Shown: piece after piece, positions 7,037 through 13,838 of the stretch
Numbering within the stretch: position 1 is the stretch's first letter
Layout: the number at the start of each line of letters is the position of its first letter
DNA from: JAQVWU01 sp964628455
GTDB lineage: Bacteria; Bacillota; Clostridia; Oscillospirales; CAG-272
Length of the DNA stretch: 24,023 bases
Direction of reading: 5' to 3'
Assembly (NCBI GenBank): GCA_964628455.1
Contig: CAZVPD010000040.1
Location: 1-24,023, forward strand
Program-made: the position numbers and the translations under genes
The notes under the pieces: generated by a model
Databases searched by the model: none
What the model was told of the DNA's origin: nothing
The model's input: only the letters and a program-made list of their open reading frames with translations

Positions 7037-7771
7037 ATGGAAAATATAAGAATCGGCTCCGATGAAACGCTGACCGATATCAACGACGACCTCCGAATCA
7101 TACAGAAAAAAGCCGGTCTGACCTTTGGTACCGACGCTTTGCTTCTTGCTGCTTTTATTAAATCGGATAAATTTGCTTCGGCTGCGGATCTTGGAAGCGG
7201 TACCGGAATAATTTCTCTTCTCTGCGCCAGAAGAGGAAAATTCGCGGCAATCAGAGCCGTCGAATTACTACCCGACTATGCCGATATCATAGATAGAAAC
7301 ATTCAGTTAAATCATCTGGAGCATATAATAACGGCGGATTGCCGCGATATAAGAAATCTTGGAATGTCAGCCGATATCGCTTTTTCAAATCCTCCTTTTC
7401 TGAAAAAAAACAGCGGAAAACCGAATGAGAATTCCGGCCGAAATGCAGCCCGCCGTGAAATAAACGGGGATATCCGTGATTTTTGTGCGGCAGCTCAGAA
7501 AATATTGAAATACGGCGGTTTATTTTATGTGGTTTACCGTCCGGACCGTATGGTCGATTTGTTTTGCGCTTTACGTGAATACCATCTTGAACCTAAAAGG
7601 CTGGTTATGGTTTATGCCGATATAGAAAACGAACCGTGCCTGATATTGGTGGAGGCAAAAAAAGGTGCGTTTCCTGCTTTGATTACATCGAAACCGTTAT
7701 TTTTACACATCAAAGGTAAAATTTCCGATGAAGCAAGAATTATTTACAGCACCGGTGAATGGTTTGTATAA
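7037..7771 (+). CDS. trmN6: tRNA1(Val) (adenine(37)-N6)-methyltransferase family protein (YabB)
   Basis: A 244-residue SAM-dependent methyltransferase. Motif I is DLGSGTGIISL (residues 51-61), the acidic SAM-ribose residue is in VELLPD, and the catalytic NPPF (118-121) is typical of adenine-N6 methyltransferases. It opens with an ETLTDINDDLRIIQ-like segment and FGTDALLLA, both characteristic of TrmN6/YabB, which modifies A37 of tRNA1(Val). The position just before rsmI is the same as yabB in Bacillus. ATG 7037 is used, though no convincing ribosome binding site precedes it. rsmI begins 28 bases after its stop, so the two are likely one transcript. Confidence 0.9.
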   Translation: MENIRIGSDETLTDINDDLRIIQKKAGLTFGTDALLLAAFIKSDKFASAADLGSGTGIISLLCARRGKFAAIRAVELLPDYADIIDRNIQLNHLEHIITADCRDIRNLGMSADIAFSNPPFLKKNSGKPNENSGRNAARREINGDIRDFCAAAQKILKYGGLFYVVYRPDRMVDLFCALREYHLEPKRLVMVYADIENEPCLILVEAKKGAFPALITSKPLFLHIKGKISDEARIIYSTGEWFV

Positions 7772-7799
7772 TATTCCGGAAGGTTTGGTTTTATATCGG

Positions 7800-8662
7800 A
7801 TGAATAATGAGAAAAACAAAATAGAATGCGGGACTCTCTATCTGGTCGCCACGCCAATCGGCAATCTTGCCGACCTTTCCGCAAGGGCTGTGAAAATATT
7901 ATCGGGAGTCGATTTTATCGCTGCCGAAGATACCCGCATAACCGCCAAACTCCTTTCATACATCGATACCGTAAAACCGATGATCAGTTATCATGCGCAT
8001 AACTTGCGAAGCTGCGGTGAAACGATCGTCAAACGTCTGGCATCGGGAGAGAGCTGCGCGCTCGTGACAGACGCCGGAACTCCTGCGGTAAGCGATCCCG
8101 GTGAAGACATTGTCAGGCTTTGCGCCGAAAAAAACATCCCCGTCACATCGGTTCCCGGACCCTGTGCGGCTGTCTGCGCCCTGACTCTTTCCGGTCTCGA
8201 CTCCAGGCGTTTTGTTTTTGAAGGATTTATTGAGGGTACCGAAACTCAGCGCAGGGAATTTGTCGAATCCATAAAAGCCGAAAAACGGACTCTTATCTTT
8301 TATGAAGCACCTCATCATATAAAAAAAACACTCTCTGACCTGTCGGAAATATTCGGGAACAGAAAAATAGCCCTTTGCCGGGAATTGACAAAATTAAATG
8401 AGGAAATTATCCGCACGGACCTGACGTCTGCCGTTTTACNNNNNNNNNNCCGCGCGGTGAGTATGTTTTAATTGTGGAAGGTTCTTCCCGCGATGATTCA
8501 TTTTGGGTCACCATGTCTATACGCGAACATGTCGATTTTTATGTAGAAACAGGTATGACAAAAATGGATGCGATAAAAAAGGCAGCCGGGGACAGAGGGA
8601 TCGCTAAAAACACGATATACAAAGAATTTATAGGTTCGGAAAACCGGCGGCCGGATGAATAA
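7800..8662 (+). CDS. rsmI: 16S rRNA (cytidine(1402)-2'-O)-methyltransferase, interrupted by an N gap
   Basis: RsmI methylates the ribose 2'-OH of C1402 of 16S rRNA. The N-terminal tetrapyrrole-methylase-type domain shows LVATPIGNL, AAEDTR, SYHAHN, TDAGTPAVSDPG and VPGPCA. The C-terminal part (PRGEYVLIVEG, then a helical SIREHVDFYVETGMTKMDAIKKAA segment) continues after the gap at 8440-8449. The reading frame before the gap differs from that after it by the 10-N spacer, so this is one gene broken by an assembly gap, not two genes. Comparison with the family suggests roughly ten residues are missing. The start is taken at ATG 7800; an open frame further upstream overlaps trmN6 and is unlikely to be used. 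Last codons overlap the next gene by 8 nt. Confidence 0.9.
8440..8449. other. Assembly gap (10 Ns) inside rsmI
   Basis: Ten consecutive N bases, a conventional scaffold spacer. The true length of missing sequence is unknown and probably differs from 10, because the flanking rsmI frames do not match. Confidence 1.
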
Positions 8663-9728
8663 AAAAATATACGCGCACACTTATGCGACACAAATAGGAT
8701 GTATTCGCATTGCCGCGACTGATGAAGCGGTTTTGGAGATCCGTTTAAATTCCGAAGGCCAATCCTGCAACGAAGAGGAAACTTCCCTGCTTCATACGGC
8801 CTTCATGCAGCTTTGCGAATATTTTGACGGCAAAAGACGCAGTTTTGATTTTCCCGTCGCTCCGCAAGGAACCGATTTTCAGCGCCGTGTATGGGTCGAA
8901 CTCCTGAAAATACCATATGGTAAAACATGCTCATACAGAGATATCGCAGCTGCCGTAGGAAACAAAAGCGCCTGCCGTGCGGTAGGAAGGGCAAACGGAG
9001 CCAATCCTGTTCCTGTTGTTATTCCCTGCCATCGGGTGATTGCCGCCGACGGAAATATCGGCGGATATTCGGGCGGGCTTGATATAAAGAACAAACTGCT
9101 TGAAATAGAATCAAAGCATATTCGTTATTTTAATTACGGGAAAACCGAAATCGATTATCTCAAATCACGTGACGAACACATCGCTCATGTGATAGACCAG
9201 ACCGGAATTTTAAACTACGAGATCTTCCCGGACATATACACCGCGCTGGTTCGCTGCATAATAAGCCAGCAGATATCTGTCAAAGCCTTTAATACCGTCA
9301 TTCGGCAGCTGTATCGGATCACAGACCATATCACGCCGGCAGCTGTAATGGATATACCCTCGGATGAATTAAAGCATGCGGGTATATCGGGACGCAAAGT
9401 GTCTTATATAAAAGAAGCCGCGGCAAAAATCATTTCCGGTGAATTTGACATCGATATTCTTGCAACACTGTCTGACAGCGAATTTTGCAGGCGTCTTTCG
9501 TCACTAAGGGGTGTGGGAACATGGACTGCGGAAATGTTATTGATTTTTTCAATGCAGCGCCGCGATATTCTGTGCTTTGATGATATGGGCATACGGCGAG
9601 GTATCTGCCGGTTATTCGGACTTGAATCCATAGATAGAAATGCTTTTGAATATTATAAAAAATTATATTCTCCATGCGGAACCGTGGCTTCTTTTTATCT
9701 GTGGTCGGTTAATAATTTAAATAAATAA
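8655..9728 (+). CDS. Fusion of O6-alkylguanine-DNA alkyltransferase (Ogt) and AlkA-like 3-methyladenine DNA glycosylase
   Basis: A 357-residue two-domain repair protein. Residues 1 to about 155 are an Ogt-type alkyltransferase: FQRRVWVELLKIPYGKTCSY, RAVGRANGANPVPVV and the active-site PCHRV with acceptor Cys125. Residues about 165-357 are an AlkA-type glycosylase of the HhH-GPD superfamily: ALVRCIISQQIS, the helix-hairpin-helix LRGVGTWTAEMLL (284-296) and the DDMGIRRG segment with the catalytic Asp (309/310 pair). One chain would reverse O6-alkylguanine directly and excise alkylated bases such as 3-methyladenine. ATG 8655 overlaps the rsmI stop, implying coupling. No Ada-type metal-binding or AraC domain is present, so this is not the Ada-AlkA arrangement. 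Confidence 0.92.
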   Translation: MNKKIYAHTYATQIGCIRIAATDEAVLEIRLNSEGQSCNEEETSLLHTAFMQLCEYFDGKRRSFDFPVAPQGTDFQRRVWVELLKIPYGKTCSYRDIAAAVGNKSACRAVGRANGANPVPVVIPCHRVIAADGNIGGYSGGLDIKNKLLEIESKHIRYFNYGKTEIDYLKSRDEHIAHVIDQTGILNYEIFPDIYTALVRCIISQQISVKAFNTVIRQLYRITDHITPAAVMDIPSDELKHAGISGRKVSYIKEAAAKIISGEFDIDILATLSDSEFCRRLSSLRGVGTWTAEMLLIFSMQRRDILCFDDMGIRRGICRLFGLESIDRNAFEYYKKLYSPCGTVASFYLWSVNNLNK

Positions 9729-9734
9729 AATAAG

Positions 9735-9774
9735 CTGCAGCGTACGATTGTTTTCGTTTGCTGCAGCCTGTTTT
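9735..9774. terminator. Probable bidirectional terminator between ogt-alkA and the zinc-ribbon gene
   Basis: GCTGCAGC occurs at 9735-9742 and again at 9761-9768 (self-complementary arms), with an inner ACGA/TCGT pair. The plus strand continues CTGTTTTAATT, and the minus strand continues into a T-rich stretch, so it can serve both converging genes. Confidence 0.75.
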
Positions 9775-9976
9775 AATTAAAAAGAGAACAGCCCTGTTCT
9801 TTGAAGTGCCTGATCATATCCGAACACTGATCTTTTGTTATATCAAAATACACCGACAGACAGTCCATGCACATGAATCGGACGGCGGCACGGCTGACCA
9901 GTTTCCGATGAAGCGCACATTCGGTCTGCGTCAGTTTTCTGCCGCATTTTATACAGATGCTGTATGTATCATCCAT
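9773..9976 (-). CDS. Small conserved zinc-ribbon protein of unknown function
   Basis: A 67-residue protein with two C-x2-C pairs (C8/C11 and C36/C39) suited to bind one zinc. Between them is a basic stretch ECALHRKLVSRAAVRFMC, and a C-terminal helix ends in GCSLFN. I recognise the general pattern (I-C-x-x-C, LHKKL-like core, C-x-x-CL, ending GC-x-LF) from uncharacterised small proteins in Clostridia. Its ATG follows directly on the alpha-galactosidase stop codon with no intervening base and no strong ribosome binding site, suggesting translational coupling. Whether the pairing with a glycosidase is meaningful is unknown. Confidence 0.7.
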   Translation of the reverse strand: MDDTYSICIKCGRKLTQTECALHRKLVSRAAVRFMCMDCLSVYFDITKDQCSDMIRHFKEQGCSLFN

Positions 9977-11110
9977 TTATAATTTTATTGTCTTTACGCT
10001 GCATAATTTACAGTCGTGTTTTGCGACATGGAAGCTGATATAATCGGTATATGTGCCTTCGTTCTTTCCCGTAAACAGATCAGTCAGCTCAAATGCATAT
10101 CCCGAACCGGCCGAAAGACCGCAGTCAAACGGGTATACCGGTATATTCCCGTCGCTTTCGCCGAGATTGAAAAACCCGAGGGCATATTTATTGCCCGAAA
10201 GATGCTTCATAAAAACTTTTTTTGACGGATCCCAGGGATGACCGCCGACAGAAAAAGCCGGCCGTGCCTCGATATCCTGATCTATAGCTATAAGTCCGGG
10301 GGTCTTCACAAGATTTAAAGCAGATTCCGATATGGTTCTGATGTCACATCCGAGCATAAGGGGAGCGCTGAACAGACACCAGAGTGCGAACTGAGTCTTA
10401 TAATCAATATCATCGCAGCCCCCTGCAGCCACATTTCCCTTTCCGTACATACCTACCGTAAGCATGTCGATGTCATTAAAGCATCCGGGTGCGCTGAACC
10501 CCAGTTTATCTGTCTGACTTAACGCTATATCTTTGAATGACTGGAAACTGTCGTTGATATCTCCCGTCGAACGGTACATGTGTGCCCCCGAAGAACGTAT
10601 CCAGCGCCAGACATCATCGGAACCCCAGTTGCACGCGGAAAAGAGAATTTCTCTTCCGCACGATTTAAGTGCCATTCCCATGCGGTAATAAAGCAGAGGA
10701 CCGGCAGAATTCCCGGGCTTAAAACAAAAGTCGTATTTTAAAAAATCACAGCCGTATTCGGCAAACGTTTCCGCATCGAGATATTCGTGGTCAAAACTGC
10801 CCGGATAATCTCCGCAGGTTCGGACTCCTGCACAGGAATACATACCGAATTTGAGTCCCCGGGAATGAACGTAATCGCTGACAGCTTTCATACCGTATGG
10901 GAATTTCTTTTTATCGGGTATGATTTTATTCGTTACGGGATCACGCCGGCGTTCGGACCAGCAGTCGTCAATCACAAGGTATTCGTAACCGGCATCGCGC
11001 AGGCCTTTTTCGACCATCGCATCCGCTGTCTGCCTGATCATTTCATCTGATATCAGAGTTCCGAAAGTATTCCAGGTATTAAAACCCATCGGAGGTGTAG
11101 CGGCAAGCAT
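9977..11110 (-). CDS. GH27 alpha-galactosidase (cytoplasmic)
   Basis: A 377-residue glycoside hydrolase family 27 protein that should release terminal alpha-D-galactose. It opens with PPMGFNTWNTFG and carries LVIDDCW, KFGMYS, the nucleophile Asp127 in LKYDFC and the acid/base Asp184 in RSTGDI. A beta-sandwich-like C-terminal part follows from about residue 285. AAAGGAG lies 7-8 nt upstream of the ATG at 11110; the in-frame ATG at 11140 has no such site. There is no signal peptide, so it acts on substrates already imported. It has its own consensus promoter (11155-11183) and is followed directly by the small zinc-ribbon gene. GH27 also includes alpha-N-acetylgalactosaminidases and isomaltodextranases, so specificity is a family-level call. 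Confidence 0.88.
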   Translation of the reverse strand: MLAATPPMGFNTWNTFGTLISDEMIRQTADAMVEKGLRDAGYEYLVIDDCWSERRRDPVTNKIIPDKKKFPYGMKAVSDYVHSRGLKFGMYSCAGVRTCGDYPGSFDHEYLDAETFAEYGCDFLKYDFCFKPGNSAGPLLYYRMGMALKSCGREILFSACNWGSDDVWRWIRSSGAHMYRSTGDINDSFQSFKDIALSQTDKLGFSAPGCFNDIDMLTVGMYGKGNVAAGGCDDIDYKTQFALWCLFSAPLMLGCDIRTISESALNLVKTPGLIAIDQDIEARPAFSVGGHPWDPSKKVFMKHLSGNKYALGFFNLGESDGNIPVYPFDCGLSAGSGYAFELTDLFTGKNEGTYTDYISFHVAKHDCKLCSVKTIKL

Positions 11111-11154
11111 AAAAATCGCTCCTTTTCTGTTTCTATTCATGATAACACAGATGA

Positions 11155-11183
11155 ATTATACTTCTTATAAAACCTATTGTCAA
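11155..11183 (-). promoter_or_regulatory. Sigma-A promoter of the alpha-galactosidase gene
   Basis: On the minus strand TTGACA (11183-11178) and TATAAT (11160-11155) are exact consensus hexamers separated by 17 nt, 45 bases upstream of the start codon. The two glycosidase genes can therefore be expressed separately. Confidence 0.85.
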
Positions 11184-11286
11184 GGTATATCGTGAATGAA
11201 TGGCTGAATATTTCTGCCGGAAAGCCGGTATATGTCTTCGTCCGGCATAAACCATGCGTTCGGATGATGAACTCAGGCTCTTAAAA

Positions 11287-12240
11287 TCAATCTTTTGCTT
11301 CAAGAAGAATATCACAGGCGGGAGCCGGTATGCGGCCGAGGTGGTCGGGCCCGATATTTAAAAGATAATTGATTCCCCGCTCGTTTAAATGACGTCGTAT
11401 GCGTCTTACCTCCGACGCGGGTTTCCAGTCTGTGTCAAACGCTTTATAACCCCATGTTCTGTTCAGCGTAGCCGGACTTTCGTATAGACCTTCCTTCATA
11501 CTTTCATCGGGAATTTGATTGTCACCCCACGACCGGTAGTCGCCTAATCCGTTGCCGATACGCGAATTGACCAGACAATCCGGCTGGTAAGTTTTAACCA
11601 TATCATACAGTTCGCGGCTTTGTGCTTGGTTGAGTGTCAGGGGCGTGTCAAACCATATAAGGCAAAGATCTCCGTATCCGGTCAATATTTCTTTCACCTG
11701 AGGTTTGATCTTGGTTTCAAAGCATCGTGAATAATCCTTTACGGAATTATCCGTATAATCCCAGTCATTTGTCCAGCTCATGCCTGCGTTCGTATGGCCG
11801 CGTGTGTAGCCTCCTCCGTCGGGTTCATGCCAGTCAAGGTCCTGAGAATAATAAAGTCCGAGTTTGATACCGTGTTTGTAACAGGCTTCCGCAAGTTCGG
11901 CTATGACATCGCGTCCGAACGGAGTCGCGTCGAAAACATTATACGGATCTGTTTTTGTATGGAACAGAGCGAACCCGTCGTGGTGTTTTGATGTGATCAC
12001 CATATACTTCATTCCGCTGTCGCGTGCCAATGTCACCCAGTCTTCGGCACGGAATTCAACAGGATTAAACGCCGAAGTTAGTCTCCCGTATGTTTCATTG
12101 GGTATCCGGAAATAAGACTGGGACCATTCGCCTATATAGTCCATCCGCTTTCCCCGCCATTCTCCGCCGACAAGAGCATAAAGCCCCCAATGTATCATCA
12201 TGCCGTAGCCGGCATTACGGAACCACTGTTTATTATCCAT
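11287..12240 (-). CDS. GH29 alpha-L-fucosidase, short form
   Basis: A 317-residue glycoside hydrolase family 29 catalytic domain that should release alpha-L-fucose. Seen are GMMIHWGLYAL, the KHHDGFALF block (residues 85-93), GLYYSQDLDWHEP, the nucleophile Asp198 in LIWFDTP, and the late NYLLNIGPDHLGRIP segment. It stops a few residues after that segment, lacking the usual GKW-x-NGEAIY tail and the C-terminal beta-sandwich domain of typical 400-500 residue members. No remnant of the tail was found in the three frames after the stop. ATG 12240 has AGGAGG 6 nt upstream and is preferred to GTG 12243. There is no signal peptide, so it is intracellular. It is transcribed divergently from coaX. Confidence 0.9.
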   Translation of the reverse strand: MDNKQWFRNAGYGMMIHWGLYALVGGEWRGKRMDYIGEWSQSYFRIPNETYGRLTSAFNPVEFRAEDWVTLARDSGMKYMVITSKHHDGFALFHTKTDPYNVFDATPFGRDVIAELAEACYKHGIKLGLYYSQDLDWHEPDGGGYTRGHTNAGMSWTNDWDYTDNSVKDYSRCFETKIKPQVKEILTGYGDLCLIWFDTPLTLNQAQSRELYDMVKTYQPDCLVNSRIGNGLGDYRSWGDNQIPDESMKEGLYESPATLNRTWGYKAFDTDWKPASEVRRIRRHLNERGINYLLNIGPDHLGRIPAPACDILLEAKD

Positions 12241-12273
12241 CACAATCCTCCTGTTTTTTATATATCACATAGT

Positions 12274-12301
12274 ATTATATCATAAATATCGGTCGGGTCA
12301 A
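12274..12301 (-). promoter_or_regulatory. Sigma-A promoter of the alpha-L-fucosidase gene
   Basis: On the minus strand TTGACC (12301-12296) and TATAAT (12279-12274) are spaced by 16 nt. Its -35 box is only 8 bases from the -35 box of the divergent coaX promoter, so the two promoters are back to back. Confidence 0.75.
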
Positions 12302-12309
12302 TAATAAAC

Positions 12310-12338
12310 TTGACATTATTTTAGATATATTATATAAT
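12310..12338 (+). promoter_or_regulatory. Sigma-A promoter of the coaX-like operon
   Basis: TTGACA (12310-12315) and TATAAT (12333-12338) are perfect consensus with a 17-nt spacer. The expected transcription start near 12345 leaves a leader of only about 11 bases before the ATG at 12356. Confidence 0.85.
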
Positions 12339-12355
12339 GGGCTGGGGTGAAAAAT

Positions 12356-13150
12356 ATGACGCTTGCCGTAAATATCGGAAACAGCAGAATCGCATTCGGC
12401 TTGTTTGAAGATGACCGGTATCTTTTCAGCACAATATTAACTTCGGATGTTCGGCGCTGCGACAACGAATATGCCGTTATGGCGGATAATGCATTCAGAA
12501 TCGGCAGACAGGATTTATCGAAAATCGAAAATGTCATTATTTCATCCGTTGTACCCCCTCTTTCGAATGTTTTGGATTCGGCTCTGAAAATTCTGACCGG
12601 CTGCCGGTCTGTATTTGTTGAAGCCGGCATTAAAACAGGCCTTGATATAAAAATCGATCATCATACACAACTCGGTGCGGATATTGTTGCCAATACGGCA
12701 GCCGCTTTCGATTTATGCAGACCGCCCTTCGTTGTAATCGATATCAGCGATGCCACCACGTTTACGGCTGTTAATAAAGGCAGTGAATTATGCGGTGTCA
12801 TCATCGCAGCCGGACTTTATATGTCACTGGACGCTTTGACCGCGAATTCATCCGAACTTCCTTCAATATGTCCTGCGGTACCGAAGTCCGTACTTGGAAA
12901 AAACACCGTTGATTCTATGAATTCGGGGGCCATATACGGACATGCGTGCATAATCGACGGTTTATTGGATAAGATATGCGTTGAATTCGAATCTGAACGA
13001 TCGGATATCATTGCAACCGGCTTCAACGCCGCTTTATGCCTTCCATACTGCAGGCACAATATTCATTACGAAGAGACTTTAACTTTAAAGGGATTAAATA
13101 AAATACAAAAAATAAACGCTAAGGCTCAAAAACGATATATTCAGCCTTGA
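12356..13150 (+). CDS. CoaX-like protein (type III pantothenate kinase family) with altered active site
   Basis: A 264-residue ASKHA-fold protein along the whole length of type III pantothenate kinase, which makes 4'-phosphopantothenate in CoA synthesis. Family segments include IISSVVPPLS, VKTGLDI-like GIKTGLDIKI, LGADIVANTAAAF with Asp109, and SMNSGAIYGHACIIDGL. Three key motifs deviate: the first phosphate motif D-x-G-N-T reads NIGNS (Asn6), the DMGTATT-type motif reads DISDATT (129-135), and the M-P-G motif reads AAG (151-153). The enzyme may be inactive or altered. ATG 12356 is chosen because GGTGA at 12346-12350 can act as a ribosome binding site; GTG 12347 lies within it. It leads an operon with a PanT-like ECF component and a PHP protein. 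Confidence 0.85.
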   Translation: MTLAVNIGNSRIAFGLFEDDRYLFSTILTSDVRRCDNEYAVMADNAFRIGRQDLSKIENVIISSVVPPLSNVLDSALKILTGCRSVFVEAGIKTGLDIKIDHHTQLGADIVANTAAAFDLCRPPFVVIDISDATTFTAVNKGSELCGVIIAAGLYMSLDALTANSSELPSICPAVPKSVLGKNTVDSMNSGAIYGHACIIDGLLDKICVEFESERSDIIATGFNAALCLPYCRHNIHYEETLTLKGLNKIQKINAKAQKRYIQP

Positions 13151-13171
13151 AAGCTGTTTATAAATAAATGC

Positions 13172-13195
13172 GTTGCACCCTGATACAGGGGCGAC
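13172..13195 (+). other. Intercistronic RNA hairpin between coaX and panT
   Basis: GTTGC (13172-13176) pairs with GCGAC (13191-13195, one G-U pair) and CCCTG (13178-13182) with CAGGG (13186-13190) around an ATA loop, with a single bulged A at 13177. No T-run follows, so it is not a terminator. It lies 9 nt before the panT ribosome binding site and could affect mRNA stability or translation. Confidence 0.5.
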
Positions 13196-13217
13196 AGCTG
13201 ATTTAAGGAGCAATATA

Positions 13218-13832
13218 ATGTTAAACTCAATGCAGGAGAGACGAAAAAAAACACTTTCTCTGGTTCAACTCTCAATTCTCGTCGCCATTATCATCATTAT
13301 GGCTTTTACCCCCCTCGGTTATCTGAAGGCGGGCGTTGTTTCGATTACTTTTTTAACCCTGCCCGTGTCTGTGGGAGCAATTATAGGGGGAGTCGGTTAC
13401 GGAGCCGTTTTAGGGACGATATTCGGGCTGACAAGCTTTTTACAGTGCTTCGGTCTTGATGCATTCGGCACCATGCTATTCGGAATCAATCCTGTATATA
13501 CTTTTATTATGTGTATGGCTCCCCGGATCGCTATGGGAATTTTGGTCGCTTTGATTTTTAAATTGTTGAAGAAAGCGGATAAGAAACAGTTTTTGGCACA
13601 CAGCATCGCAAATCTTTCGGGAGCTGTGCTCAATACAGTATTTTTTCTGGGGCTGCTTGTCTTATTCTTCGGCACGGAACCCGCCGTCATGTCCTTACTC
13701 GGTGCCGACAGTATTGTTGCGGTCATCGGTATCCTTGTAACATTCAACGCAGCGATAGAGGCTGTCGTCTGCCTGATCGTCGGTACTGCAGTCAGCCGGA
13801 CCCTGGTGCATTTTATAAAAAAGGAATCTTAA
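13218..13832 (+). CDS. panT: ECF transporter S component, pantothenate type (PanT-like)
   Basis: A 204-residue hydrophobic protein with about six membrane segments, typical of substrate-binding S components of energy-coupling factor vitamin transporters. TPLGYLKAGVVSITFLTLPV near residues 31-50 and the FGLTSFLQCFGLDAFGTMLFGINP segment (about 69-92) are typical of the PanT-like group, for which pantothenate is the assigned substrate. Position directly behind a coaX homologue supports this. AAGGAG at 13205-13210, 7 nt upstream, decides for ATG 13218; an in-frame TTG at 13173 falls inside a hairpin and is rejected. The EcfA/EcfT energising module is not in the window and is probably shared from elsewhere. 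Confidence 0.85.
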   Translation: MLNSMQERRKKTLSLVQLSILVAIIIIMAFTPLGYLKAGVVSITFLTLPVSVGAIIGGVGYGAVLGTIFGLTSFLQCFGLDAFGTMLFGINPVYTFIMCMAPRIAMGILVALIFKLLKKADKKQFLAHSIANLSGAVLNTVFFLGLLVLFFGTEPAVMSLLGADSIVAVIGILVTFNAAIEAVVCLIVGTAVSRTLVHFIKKES

Positions 13833-13838
13833 TTCATC

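Noticed and set aside
7728..7799. Longer N-terminus for RsmI overlapping trmN6
   Set aside because: The extra residues do not resemble RsmI, and the family N-terminus fits the ATG at 7800.
8474..8662. A separate small gene after the N gap
   Set aside because: Its product is the C-terminal end of RsmI (continuing PRGEYVLIVEG from base 8450), so it is part of rsmI broken by the assembly gap.
9758..9982. Plus-strand frame opposite the small zinc-ribbon gene
   Set aside because: It has no recognisable motif and is the antisense shadow of the C-x2-C protein, which fits a known pattern and start context.
11111..11140. Upstream ATG of the alpha-galactosidase
   Set aside because: The AAAGGAG site lies inside this extension, directly before ATG 11110.
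11133..11315. Frame after the fucosidase stop as a lost C-terminal part
   Set aside because: It shows none of the NGEAIY-type GH29 tail and contains the alpha-galactosidase promoter.
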